A DNA stretch of 64,000 nt, from NCBI RefSeq assembly GCF_014898815.1, contig NW_026515445.1, forward strand, positions 248,001 to 312,000. Direction: 5' to 3'. Position 1 is the first letter of the stretch; the number at the start of each line of letters is the position of its first letter. Positions 12,214 to 22,385 of the stretch are shown piece after piece. The position numbers and the translations under genes are program-made. The notes under the pieces were generated by a model, which searched no databases, was not told the origin of the DNA, and saw only the letters and a program-made list of their open reading frames with translations. This stretch comes from Panonychus citri. Lineage: Eukaryota; Arthropoda; Arachnida; Trombidiformes; Tetranychidae.

Positions 12214-14403
12214 TCACACATTCGTATCGCCAGAAGGTTGTTGTTGGTGCTGTTGTTGGGAACTGATTAAGTTAATAGTTGATGTGGTTGGTATTGGAGA
12301 TATTGAAGCGGTGGTGTACAAGGAAGAGGCAGAGGTATTTGCGGTTGAGGTACTGGGTGGATTATCGGAGGAGTCGGATGTTGTTTTAACTCTTTTAGGC
12401 CTTAAATTGCGAGTGACTGTTGCCGATGATGAGGTTGTTGCTTGTGATTGGGAAGTTGGGGTTAGATCACGTTTGCAAGTTTCCATGTCCAGTTGGGAAC
12501 TTTCGACTTGTTTTCGCTTTGGTTTGGGAGTTGGTGCGAATTCAAGTTCAAATTCATTGGTTAAGTCTCGAATTGAATTGGGGTTCGTTGTTGTCGGTTG
12601 ATATTCTAGTGAACCTGTTCCATCCCATTCCAAAATTTCATGTTGTTTCTCTGGATTTTGTTCTTGAATTTTCCGTGCAAAAGGATTGGGCATGTGAGAT
12701 ATTGTTATCGGTTTATTGAGCTGTGCGTTTGATTGTGTATCTTTGTTATTCTCGAGTGTAGTTTCATCACTTTTCGCTTTAACGGCCTGTTTGGGTCGTT
12801 CTTCTTTTCGAACTCGTTTATTTGTTGCATTCTGAAGCATCTTTGCTTGACTTTCGAACCAAGCTTTCCAATCGACTTTACTAGATCGCGATTTAGCTGA
12901 AAGTCTTGTTGAGGCAACGGCTACTTTTAGTTTCGCTGCTCGAGTCTTCCAACGAGCTGAATTGGCTAATCTAACCGATCTGGTAGATCGATCTGTTGAG
13001 CTTGTAGTTTGAGTTTTAACAGGTTCAGGCTTTTTAACTTGTTTTTGTTTTCCAAGATCAGTTGGGGATTTAATTGTGTGCGCAGTGCGTTTGGTTCTTG
13101 CGGAGGTTCCACTTTGGTTTGATGGTGAAGGTGAAACAGTTCGAGAAAGAGGAGTCGAAGTATCTTTTTTATCACAACCAGATTCTTCCAATTGTTTGGT
13201 TCGACGAGATCGAGTGGTAACAGAAGATATAGATTGAACATCGTCATCTCTTCTTAGATTCATTGAAAGTCGCTCTTTGTTACAAACAAATTGTTTCATG
13301 TAATCATCAGTTTCAGTGGAAGGATAAACTTCAGGTAAAAGATTTCCTTTCGTCTTTTTTGCTGGTTCTAAGGGTTTTTTAAATTCGGGGGTTTTGTTTG
13401 ATATGTTGGTCAATTTCTGACCACTGGCCAATTCTTTACAACAGTTATTCTCATTTTTTGTCTGGTCACCATTGGTACTATTTTTACCTTTTGAAATGGG
13501 CTCACAAATGGATGATGATGATCTCCGTTCGCTCATAGTTTCTTTCACCGTAAGTCCACGAAGGTCGAGACTTTTTTTCGGTGAATTTTGAATTGTTCGG
13601 CTTATACTTGGTTCATGCATCTTCATAAGTGATTCTCTTAATTGAGCACGAGACATGTACCTTGCCTCGCGTTTTTTATTCTCATCAGCTAATGTGATGG
13701 GGTTTTTACTTGATGTTAGATTTTCTTGAGAACCATTACCTTTGCGTCCTCCAGTAACTCCACTGTTCCTCTCTGATGGTTCATTTGGACAACGGCTTCG
13801 AGTACCTCGAACAGAAGAGTTTGTAATCTCGGTTTTCTTATCACAAGATGTTCTAGAATTTGTACCGCTTTCTTTTCGAAGGAGAGGCGAATTATTCTGG
13901 AAATTATGAGAATTTGTTTTTCCAGTTGATCCGGTTGTACTTTTCTTCTCAAAAGACGAATCGATGCTACTATCAGTTGAGTCGATAGATTTATTTGAAC
14001 TTTGTGAAGCTTTATGATTTACTGGATTAGGGTCGATTTTGTTTAATCCTGAAATATCTAAAGTTTCCGCACTTTTAACAAGAGATTCCAATTGATCGCC
14101 ATGGATTCTAACTTCACCGGAATAGACAAACTCAATGATTGCCACAAGATCGGCCATCTTCATGTCTTTCACAACGATAACTGGATTATTTTGACTTTTC
14201 AACATGGGATTTTGAAAGATTGTTTGGAAATAATTTGAAACAGAAGAGAGGATTAATCTATGTGCATGGATAAGTTGACCTTCGCAGACAAGAGTAACAT
14301 CAGTCAAGTGACCATCTTCAAATAGATTCCTCATAACATTAAGCATCTTGGCCTCATGATCAATGCGAGTTAATAACAAGTGTGAAGTACTTGTTGCAGC
14401 CAT
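12214..14403 (-). CDS. BTB/POZ (TTK-type) protein with long disordered tail, 729 aa
   Basis: Single uninterrupted frame starting MAATSTSHLLLTRIDHEAK. Residues about 31-122 form a BTB/POZ domain: HLTDVTLVCEG, then AHRLILSSVSNYFQTIF, then FVYSGEVRIHGDQLESLVKSA, the layout of insect BTB-TTK factors (tramtrack, lola and BAB relatives) that form dimers or multimers. From about 125 to the end the chain is Ser/Thr/Asn/Lys-rich and looks disordered. It has several basic clusters that could be nuclear localisation signals (TRSRRTKQ, NLRPKRVK), one aromatic stretch (WKAWFESQAKML) and a Gln-rich C-terminus. I see no C2H2 finger, pipsqueak or BACK/Kelch domain, so it may be a BTB-only isoform or adaptor. 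A GGTAAGATAC donor at 15237 suggests a 5' UTR exon and an intron ending shortly upstream of the ATG. Family call is firm; a specific name is not justified. Confidence 0.88.
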   Translation of the reverse strand: MAATSTSHLLLTRIDHEAKMLNVMRNLFEDGHLTDVTLVCEGQLIHAHRLILSSVSNYFQTIFQNPMLKSQNNPVIVVKDMKMADLVAIIEFVYSGEVRIHGDQLESLVKSAETLDISGLNKIDPNPVNHKASQSSNKSIDSTDSSIDSSFEKKSTTGSTGKTNSHNFQNNSPLLRKESGTNSRTSCDKKTEITNSSVRGTRSRCPNEPSERNSGVTGGRKGNGSQENLTSSKNPITLADENKKREARYMSRAQLRESLMKMHEPSISRTIQNSPKKSLDLRGLTVKETMSERRSSSSICEPISKGKNSTNGDQTKNENNCCKELASGQKLTNISNKTPEFKKPLEPAKKTKGNLLPEVYPSTETDDYMKQFVCNKERLSMNLRRDDDVQSISSVTTRSRRTKQLEESGCDKKDTSTPLSRTVSPSPSNQSGTSARTKRTAHTIKSPTDLGKQKQVKKPEPVKTQTTSSTDRSTRSVRLANSARWKTRAAKLKVAVASTRLSAKSRSSKVDWKAWFESQAKMLQNATNKRVRKEERPKQAVKAKSDETTLENNKDTQSNAQLNKPITISHMPNPFARKIQEQNPEKQHEILEWDGTGSLEYQPTTTNPNSIRDLTNEFELEFAPTPKPKRKQVESSQLDMETCKRDLTPTSQSQATTSSSATVTRNLRPKRVKTTSDSSDNPPSTSTANTSASSLYTTASISPIPTTSTINLISSQQQHQQQPSGDTNV

Positions 14404-14986
14404 CCTTAAGTGTGATGATTAATTAATTCTCTCCAATAAAAGAAAATAAAAGTAGAAAGATAATTTATCGACAATAGAAATACCAATGTTTAAAGTAACA
14501 GGAGCCAAATGATTCAAGTGTGAAGCACTAAAACACAATCACAAGGTAATTAGGTGAAGATGAGGTTGATAATTAACATGAAATAATAAGGATGGTGACA
14601 AATCAAGAGGAAGTTCAAACACCAGCAGGAAAAGAAAGGTAATTAAAACAAAGAGTAATCATAAAAAGCGGTGTGAAGGTGCATCAAATGAGCGGGATTC
14701 AGGAAAGATGTGAGATGATCAGGTGACAAGATGACAATCAATCCAATTCAGTGGAAACAATTAACAATCCAAATATGTCGATGAGAAGGATTAGATGATC
14801 AGACAAGATAAGATTCGAAAGGTGTGAAAATGGATCCAAGCGAATCAAGAGAAAGACCCATGTCAACCATGAGAATTTGTTTAAAGGTAAGAAGATGATG
14901 ATGATGAATAGACCAGAATAATTAGTAGAATAGAATTTGAGAAAGAAAAGAAAATAAGATTAGAATGACAATTATGAGTAATCAAA
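14404..14986 (-). other. Probable 5' UTR and intron of the BTB gene
   Basis: No coding frame. On the minus strand a pyrimidine-rich stretch followed by AG (CTTTTATTTTCTTTTATTGGAG) about 30 bases before the ATG is a plausible acceptor pairing with the donor at 15237. Exact transcript structure cannot be fixed from sequence. Confidence 0.4.
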
Positions 14987-15067
14987 TCAAATTGTATCAG
15001 CAGGATATCAATTAATAGACAAAGATAATAGTATAACCACAATTGCGAAGATAAGAAATAGTAAAAG

Positions 15068-15140
15068 TAAGAGAAAAAGAAAGAAAGAAAAAGAAAAAGA
15101 AAAAGAAAAAGAAAAAGAAAGAGAAAGAGAAAAACACACA
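15068..15140. repeat. (AAAAAG/AAAG)n purine-rich simple repeat
   Basis: Run of AAAAAG and AAAG units. It lies within the block that is absent from the right duplicate copy. Confidence 0.85.
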
Positions 15141-15451
15141 CAAAAGAATAGAATGAAAAAAAGAAAGGAAAAAGAAAGGAAAACAATTAAGGGTAAGAGA
15201 AGAAGATTTTAGTGGTAGAGATAAATAGTATCTTACCTTTTGTTTTACCAATTTGGAGTAAATAGTTTTGGAGAGAAACAATTAGTTAGTTAATTGTAAC
15301 AATCTAACAACTTCGGACAATCAATTTGAAGAGAATAATTTAATTCATAGAACAGAAATTAAAGAAGATTAAGATTAAAAGATGAACAAGTTTTCTAATA
15401 ATGGAGAATCAAAACAGAGAAAATCACAACAAAAAAGAGAGAAAGATGAAA

Positions 15452-15598
15452 GTAGACAGAGAAAAGAAAATCCTCTTTCTTTTATTTTCTTTCATATTCT
15501 CTGTCTAATTTACCTACGACTGCGCTTTCTTCCAATGTAGACAGAGACGGAGAAAGAGAAATTTATATGAAATAAACACTCTGTTCATCTAATTACAG
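15452..15598. repeat. Alternating-arm inverted-repeat element, copy 1
   Basis: Three arms in a row: GTAGACAGAGA (15452-15462), its reverse TCTCTGTCTA (15498-15507) and TAGACAGAGA (15538-15547), followed by a conserved tail ending CTCTGTTCATCTAATTACA. A second copy with the same order, spacing and partly conserved loops is at 22546-22697. Both lie upstream of minus-strand genes (BTB here) in the same orientation. It could be a short mobile element, a structured RNA or a shared promoter module. Confidence 0.75.
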
Positions 15599-15905
15599 AG
15601 TTTATCTAATCCGTAGCATCGTAATTTTGATAACTTTCAATTTGTTATTCTAATTGTTTGATAATCATTTTAATTTGAATTTTATTCTTTTTTCTTCTCG
15701 CTGATTATTAACTAATTACATTCGTCATCTTAATTGTTGCTGTTGATTTGATCTCTTCAAGGTTTTTCCGATTTTGGAAAAGTTTTCATTTTTCTTTGTT
15801 CGAGTAATTAAATTTTACTTTCTAATTGTTGTTGTTGTTGTTTCTTATGATTGATTGTTAATCAAATCTTTAGGTTAATTAGTTTGAATTTGTTTCGTTT
15901 AACTA

Positions 15906-17149
15906 GTTCACTTGTAGATTAACTAATAACCATTTCGTTTACTTTACCAAACTCAAAGTCTTTTCATCCCTTGTACTTGTCAGTCTTTGAGTTGATATTT
16001 AGTAACTTATGGAACAGTTTTCATTATCTGATTGATTCTCATTTGAAACAATTATCACTCATCAACTAATCAAAATCAGATCCTCTATTTCTATTGTTTA
16101 ACTAATTTCGTATCAACCATGATAGAAATTTAGTCTAATTAAATGTTAAACAATTAACTCCGTTCGTTGAATGCACTTAACAAGAATTAGTATTTCCTCT
16201 CAAGTATCAAACTGATTTCCAATTCTTCCAATGGTCAGTACAATCAAAATATTCTAATTGTTTAAAATTTAGTTTTGTCTTTAATTAGTAATTCGAATTG
16301 TTATAATCTATTCACAATTGTATTTTCATATTAAAATCAATTTGGTTACATAAATTCAATCCAGTCGATCCAATTGATTTAAAAAACAATTGTATAAATT
16401 ACAATTTGATTGAATAAACGTAAATTGTTAAATCATATGTTACCTGATGTTTAATCATCAAGGACGAGAACCAAAAAGGCCTCAAAAAATAATTTTTTTC
16501 GGAAAAGTTTTATAAGCTAATAATAAGTGAGGAACAAAGTAAAACTATCAGATTTTGTCTCTTGGACGGCGATCGAACTTTACCTCGAAAGCTCATGTAC
16601 GATGTTTGTAAAGCAGTAACTGCATTATAACGGTTTGCAAACGGAATTTGATACTTATACCATATTCTATAAGAAAAATATGAATACGAACTTGGTTTTT
16701 CAATATTAATTGACTAACATGGACTTTTTGACAGGCCACATTTACGAAACTAAATTTCTCGTGAATTGAGTATCTAAACAGGCTAAAAACTATTTTTAAA
16801 GAATAGTTTATTATGCTGAGCGACGATTTCAAGCTATTTGACCTTAATTTCACAAAAATAAGTTCGAGCTTAATAAACTTTCTGTTTGACAATTGTTTCC
16901 GGCCAATTAGCACTTTAATCAATTTCTTTCTCTGTACTTTGCTCATTCAATGGCGAAGTATTTACAATGTTGCTTTTTTGTTTAGCTTTAATTGAAAGAT
17001 GATTTCATCTCATTGTGAGCACGTTAATTATCATTGTTTAATTAACTATTCACAATTTACGAAGAGCCCAGAAAAACTCATCTTCTCCTTCAAAATAATC
17101 AGGTAAATTTTTTGGACGATCAGCGACAATTTCATTTATGCGTTTCTTA
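15906..17149. other. Intergenic, possibly remnant of an insertion
   Basis: From about 16445 to 17149 the sequence is less extremely AT-rich than its surroundings and runs into the EEP pseudogene. Open frames on both strands (for example minus 16593-16946, plus 16813-16995) have no recognisable family and overlap each other, so I do not call genes. The section may be degraded upstream sequence of the same inserted element. Confidence 0.4.
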
Positions 17150-18000
17150 TGTGTTACCTTAAATGTTTGGCATAAGGCCATAAGGGCAAGGCATAATGTT
17201 TTTTGGGATGCCGTTGATAGTTTAGTCATTAAAAATGATAACAACATGATCATCATCACCGGTTTTCAGGAGGTGCCGAAATCTGAAATGATCTAATTTG
17301 GACGTGACCTGTTTAAAAAAATGGATGTTGATGATCCAAGAAACTCATTTGTTTATCGATATATTGGAACGGAACTTATCACTCTTGTTACAGAGGGATA
17401 AAGCCAATTTACTAGATTCCCGAAGTCATATACAGGTTAATATCGTGACCTTTTCTAAGGAGTGTAATGACTGTGTCACCGCCATAATAAATTTGCATCG
17501 AAGTCCTGAAGGTGACACTGAGGATGCGAAGCTATTTCTTTCGTGTTTGGCTTCTATTTGTTCAAGAACGATAATAATCGTAACCAGTTGACGCGATCGT
17601 CCTCCTCGGAGATTTCAATCTTCGCAATATTTGGGATGGGAAACCTTATAAAAAAGTAGGGAGAGAGAAATGGGAATTAGTTCTCCTATCGTTGCTGTTA
17701 ATACATTATCAACATAAACCTAATTCGAGCGCACCAACTCGAGAATCCGCTTGTATCGACTTTGTTTGTACAACACCAAATCTCCGGTTGGAGAATCAGA
17801 TTCAATTGCTGGAAACCGAAAGTGACCACGAAGCTTCAGGTCCCATATACGTAAAACGGGCGAATCGGACATCGAAGGAAGAAGAGAAAAAGACCTGTAA
17901 CTCTGTGTATCCTTTTGATACTTTGAAAATATTGATGAAAACCATAATCACCAACAAAACATACAAAGAATTGGCTGTTAAGCATTTAAATAGGAAATGA
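17150..18000 (+). pseudogene. Decayed endonuclease/exonuclease/phosphatase (EEP) domain
   Basis: Conserved EEP motifs occur in the right order but in three successive frames. Frame one holds TLNVW (metal-binding Asn), GFQEVPKSEM (catalytic Glu) and YIGTELITLV, with an in-frame TAA at 17294-17296. Frame two (about 17390-17590) holds INLHRSPEGD (N-x-H type). Frame three (about 17595-18000) holds VLLGDFNLRN, CIDFVCTTP and the terminal SDHEAS His motif. Intact EEP proteins include AP endonucleases, DNase I, CCR4-like nucleases and the nuclease domain of non-LTR retrotransposons. The two frameshifts and the stop make a functional product unlikely. No reverse transcriptase was seen nearby. Origin from a retroelement or from a solitary EEP gene cannot be separated here. 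Confidence 0.75.
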
Positions 18001-18236
18001 GCCTTTTTTGTCGCCATAATTAATTTAATTTTCATTTCATTTCAATTTTCATTTTTATGATTTACATTACATTTTCATTTTTTATTAAGAAATTCTTTAA
18101 CTTGTTTTCATATACAAAATGTAAATGGCAAGTGGATGAAAGTAATGGTCCACAATTATAATTAAAAGTTTCAATTAATCCCTCAATTCCTTGTTGATCA
18201 AACACTTTATATGCACCACATTTTTTTTTACTTTAC
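18001..18236. other. Short spacer with TTTTCATT-type simple repeat
   Basis: Immediately after the pseudogene stop, about 18018-18085 holds degenerate repeats of TTTTCATT, TTTCATTT and TTACATT. Such a tail resembles the simple-repeat 3' ends of some non-LTR elements, but it could be ordinary AT-rich DNA. Confidence 0.4.
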
Positions 18237-18641
18237 TCAAATTGTATCAGCAGGATATCAATTAATAGACAAAGATATTAGTATCTTACCTTTTGTTTTA
18301 CCAATTTGGAGTAAATAGTTTTGGAGAGAAACAATTAGTTAGTTAATTGTAACAATCTAACAACTTCGGACAATCAATTTGAAGAGAATAATTTAATTCA
18401 TAGAACAGAAATTAAAGAAGATTAAGATTAAAAGATGAACAAGTTTTCTAATAATGGAGAATCAAAACAGAGAAAATCACAACAAAAAAAGAGAAAAGAA
18501 AATCCTCTTTCTTGAGATTTTGGAAAAGTTTTCATTTTTCTTTGTTCGAGTAATTAAATTTTACTTTCTAATTGTTGTTGTGTCTTATGATTGATTGTTA
18601 ATCAAATCTTTAGGTTAATTAGTTTGAATTTGTTTCGTTTA
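18237..18641. repeat. Local duplication, right (shortened) copy
   Basis: Direct repeat of 14987-15905 lacking three internal blocks (about 197, 20 and 288 bases). The first missing block is bounded by TAGTAT in the left copy at 15029-15034 and 15226-15231, as expected for a deletion between short direct repeats. The GGTAAGATAC donor motif is kept unspliced, so this is a DNA-level copy and not a retrocopy. Confidence 0.9.
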
Positions 18642-19205
18642 ATCAAAGTGAATTTCATATGTTCAAAAACTTTGGAAATTGAAAAAATTCTGATGATTAG
18701 CAATTTTTTACCTTCGATCAACAGTTTGATTAAAATTCATCTTTTATATTATCATAATTAGGCATATTTAAATTTAGGTTTATTATTATCTGATTTGGAA
18801 AAAGTTAATGGATTAATCAGATCGTCAATTAGTTTGATGATTTACCACCAATGGTAAATTATTGATGCTTTGAATTGTGAATCAATCAAGCGACATGATG
18901 GTTGATCAAATTGTACGATTTTTTTTGAGAGAGAAAGAGATGCAATCGTTAAATATTATATATGGTGAATTTGATGATACAATTAAGTAATTAAAGAAAA
19001 GAAAATAATCTTTTGTTGTTTGATATAAATGCTCGGAGAGTGGACAAGAGAGAGAGAGAGAGAGAGAGAGTGGACAACGATAAGATAATTGTTAAGGCAT
19101 TGAGAGTAACCATTTGATTATGAGAGGATGTGATCTATTGGATTATCAATAAAATATAATTTAAAATGAGAACAATAATAAATTAATATCAAGATGAATC
19201 GAGTT
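18642..19205. other. Intergenic downstream of ariadne-1
   Basis: No gene seen. Contains a short AG run at about 19050-19070. The right edge is likely the ariadne-1 3' UTR. Confidence 0.6.
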
Positions 19206-20815
19206 TTAATCGGCGAGAAAATCTTTAAGTAAAGTTGCTCTTCTCTTCTCGGTGATGTCCATTTGATTTTCTAAATCTCCTCGGTCAGTTGTTTCCGCTC
19301 TTTCCAATTTCCATGAGAGATTTTCAATCTCCGCTTCTAATTGGGCTTGTTGGTACTCGAACAATTGTTTCCTTGGTCCGGTTTCCATAAAGTAGGCATA
19401 AGGATAAGTATATTGTAGAGTGTAACGGCACTTGGCTAATAAAGAAGCGGCGTCTAGAAGGTATTGCCAATCGATCCAAGTTCCCTTGTTGGACATTACC
19501 TCCCGTTGGATTCGATCTTTGATCTTGGTCAATGCTTGTTCTTCCAATCGTAAACTTCTCGCATGATTGTCCCATCTTTCGTAATAGAAGAGATACTTTT
19601 TAAGAGCTTCTCGAGCTTGGACATTTGCCGATTCACTGGCAGTCGATGGATTCTCTTTGTACCTTGAGCATTCATAATATTCACTTCCATGAGCTTTCCA
19701 ATCACCTAAACACATCCAACAGAAATCATGTTTACAGGTAACACATTGCATGTGATTACAACCGCCATTCTTTTCAATACATATACTACAATTGGGACAA
19801 TCTTTGGTGTTCGCGGAAATATAATTGGCAGTTTCCGAATCATCGGCACATTTGGTTAACCATTTTTTGATCACAGAACATTCGGTTGGAGCATGATAAT
19901 CGCAACCACATTTATAACAGAAGCTCGTTTTACATTGTACACAAATGACCCTTTTCGATTTGTTTTCTTGCGCTCGAATTATTATATTACAGTTAAGGCC
20001 AGGGCAGAAACGAAGCTCCGGATGAGAGGTTACATATTCGGTGAAAGCAAATTTCTTATACTTTTCTCGGAGACAATTTTTTCTTATACATTCAAGGGCA
20101 AATTCCTCGGGAATCAATTCATGACATTTCGAGGCCATACATTGAATACTAATCGATGAACCAAGAGCAACCTGAGTCTCTATATGACAAGTCCAACATT
20201 CACGGCAATAAAGATGACAACATGAAAGTCCAGTAAATGTTGTCGTTGATTGTGGTCGTAGACAAATTGCACAAGTAATAAAATCCGATGATAATGAATC
20301 TTGAGTCCATTCAACTTCATCATATGAATTATCACCATTATTTGTATAGAAACTTGAATCAATCTGATCAGATGAACCACCAGATGAACCATTCATCTCA
20401 CCATTGGTCATTTTCTCCTTGATTTTATCAATATCCCATTTAAATTGATACAAAAGAACCTAAAAGTATAAACAAAATAGAAGACACAAATTATAAAATA
20501 GAAGCAAAGAAACCAAAGAAAAAAATAATAAAAGAATCAACTTTTTCTCACCTTTGCTTTAGAAGAATTGATTTTCAATGATTGACAGAGAAACTCAACA
20601 GTGTTAGTCCATAGTTTGTCAACTTCTTGGACAGGTAAACATTCATATTCAAAGAATTCAGGGTCATTAAGCTTAGCATCACCCTGAAGAAAATCTAATT
20701 CATTTTCTAATTCACTCATTCGGTAGTAATCATCATAATCACAAGCGTAATCGTCTTCATCACAATCATCTTCATCGTAAGTATCCATACCATCATCTGA
20801 GTCACTTTCTGTCAT
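19206..20815 (-). CDS. ari-1: Ariadne-1, RBR-type E3 ubiquitin ligase, 505 aa
   Basis: Exons 20552-20815 (88 codons from MTESDSDDGMD) and 19206-20459; the intron is GT-AG, phase 0. The enzyme takes ubiquitin from an E2 onto its own cysteine and then passes it to substrate, acting with neddylated cullin-RING ligases. Visible parts: acidic N-terminus; UBA-like region around VLLYQFKWDIDKIKEKM (89-106); RING1 from C151 (CAICLRPQ); IBR around C240-C282; RING2 (Rcat) CPNCSICIEKNGGCNHM with the catalytic Cys at about 322; FCWMCLG; then the long helical Ariadne domain ending LLKDFLAD. Length equals Drosophila ari-1 (503). Start chosen at the MTESDSDD Met because upstream in-frame codons (MVFSCDLLIIH) do not fit the family. 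A TATCGATA element lies about 130 bases upstream. Confidence 0.96.
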
Positions 20816-21325
20816 ATGGATGATCAATAAATCACAGGAAAATACCAAATCACTTTTCTCTAATCTCCTTCCTTTAATTCAACAATTAAACAAAAATTGA
20901 CAGTTGAAACATCTCAAAATCAAAACAAACCTTTAAAAAGATACAAATATCGATATTTTCCCGATATTCGCTTGGATCTGATATCGAATAGAATCCCAAT
21001 CAGATCTTGGATTTTAATTGTCGAGTTGTAAGAGTTTAATTATTTCAATTAGTATCTTACAGATTGGAAATTTTTTTCCTCTCTTACTTTGATTAGTTTT
21101 CTTGTCTTTCATTCCTGCTGATTTTGTTTTAACAATTAAACAATCAAATTTTGATTGGATAGAAAAGATTCAATTTGTACCAAACGAAAAGTTTTCAATT
21201 GTTACGATTAATTAATCGTTAAAATAAGTTAATATTGTTAAACTAATAGTCAGCTACATATTTGAATTTGTAGAGTCTACTAATCGTTTTAAAAGATAAC
21301 AATTAAATTTGATTTACATGAGAAA
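20816..21325 (-). promoter_or_regulatory. Ariadne-1 promoter and SDR39U1 3' flank
   Basis: No coding frame. It carries a TATCGATA site and several nearby GATATCGA/CGATATT words (20945-20990), giving a cluster of ATCGAT-like palindromes upstream of ariadne-1. The right end overlaps the probable 3' UTR of the SDR39U1-like gene. Confidence 0.55.
20948..20955. promoter_or_regulatory. DRE-type TATCGATA promoter motif
   Basis: Exact TATCGATA inside a 14-bp palindrome AAATATCGATATTT (20945-20958), about 130 bases upstream of the ariadne-1 start codon. In flies this word is the DREF binding element of housekeeping core promoters. Its use in this organism is inferred. Confidence 0.5.
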
Positions 21326-22385
21326 CTATTTGACAATATTTTTACAAGCGGAAATTATATCAGGAAATTGGTAAGAAAATCCAAGTTTTTCAACTCTTTT
21401 TGGTGACACTTTCTGACCTTGGGTCATCATCGATGCCCTTTCTTTACCGAAGATAAGTTCAACCACTTTCTCAGGTAAAGGCATAAAGGAAGGACGAAAC
21501 ATGGCTGATCCTAAGGCTTTGGAAAACTGTTTGTTCGTGACGATTTGAGGAGCGACGCCATTTAAAATTCCGGTAACGTTTTCATTGTTCACCGAAAAGA
21601 GAAACAAATTAACTAAATCATCAATATGAATCCATGGAAAATACTGATTTCCAGATCCAATTGGACCACCAAATCCAAGGAAAAAAGGCAAATAAAGCCG
21701 TTGAATTATTCCTCCGTCTCGAGCTAAGACAACACCCGATCTTATGATAACCCGACGTGTCGATTTAGATGGCGACAAATTACCAGCATTTTCCCAATCG
21801 ATACACAATTTAGAGAAAAAATCAGCTGATTTTGGTTTACTATCCTCATTATATTCAATTGATTGACTAGGAGGATAAAAACCAACACCAGAAATTGTGA
21901 TGAAAACTTTTGGTGGTTTCGCCGATTTATCAATGGCCTCAGCTAGAATTCGGGTAGTCTGAACTCGACTCGAAACAACATTCTGTCTAAACCCTGGAGT
22001 CCAACGTCTCATTGGATCAAGAACATTTTGTCCAGCGACATTGACCACTACATCGGTTTCATGAGGAAATCCTTTTTGTTGAATATCATTCTGAAAGAAA
22101 TGAAATTGAATGAATGAAAAAATTGGAAATTGAGTCTGTCAAACAATTTAGAATTAGAATCAATCATTACCCATGATAGTCGATTGTCACCCGGCATTCG
22201 AGAGATGACAATCACTTTAGAGGCACAATTACGAAATGCATCAGCTAAATGAGTTCCAACTAATCCAGTTCCACCTCCTGAACAATCAAATTAAAGAAGA
22301 AAAAAATAAAAATCAGTAAATAAACAACAGAAGAAAAATAAATAACATTAGTCTTACCGATGAGAACAGTTGATAATTTAGACAT
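21326..22385 (-). CDS. SDR39U1: SDR39U1-like NAD(P)-binding epimerase-family protein, 299 aa
   Basis: Exons 22358-22385, 22171-22277 and 21326-22090, all GT-AG with consistent phases (1, then 0). The N-terminus MSKLSTVLIGGGTGLVGTHL is a Rossmann dinucleotide-binding start with GGGTGLVG at residues 10-17, interrupted by the first intron. Later hallmarks of the atypical SDR family 39U (bacterial YfcH relatives): VVVNVAGQNVLD, RVQTTRILAEAI, ISGVGFYPP (the usual tyrosine area), RSGVVLARDGG, FPWIHIDDLVNL, GILNGVAPQ, and a C-terminal RVEKLGFSYQFPD. Length matches human SDR39U1 (293). A catalysed reaction is not established for this family. Upstream lies the second copy of the alternating-arm element. 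Confidence 0.94.

Larger units (their letters stand above)
14987..15905. repeat. Local duplication, left (fuller) copy, BTB upstream region
   Basis: Matches 18237-18641 in direct orientation, 3250 bases apart at the left end. Shared blocks are about 14987-15034, 15228-15480 (with small differences near 15440-15460) and 15768-15905. This copy alone carries 15031-15227 (an AAAG-rich tract), about 20 bases near 15440, and 15481-15768. It includes the probable BTB 5' UTR donor. Confidence 0.9.

Noticed and set aside
16593..16995. Overlapping open frames on both strands next to the EEP pseudogene
   Set aside because: No recognisable family, neither strand favoured; kept only as possible remnant sequence.
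17050..17259. Minus-strand 69-aa frame
   Set aside because: Antisense shadow of the EEP N-terminal motifs, which are on the plus strand.
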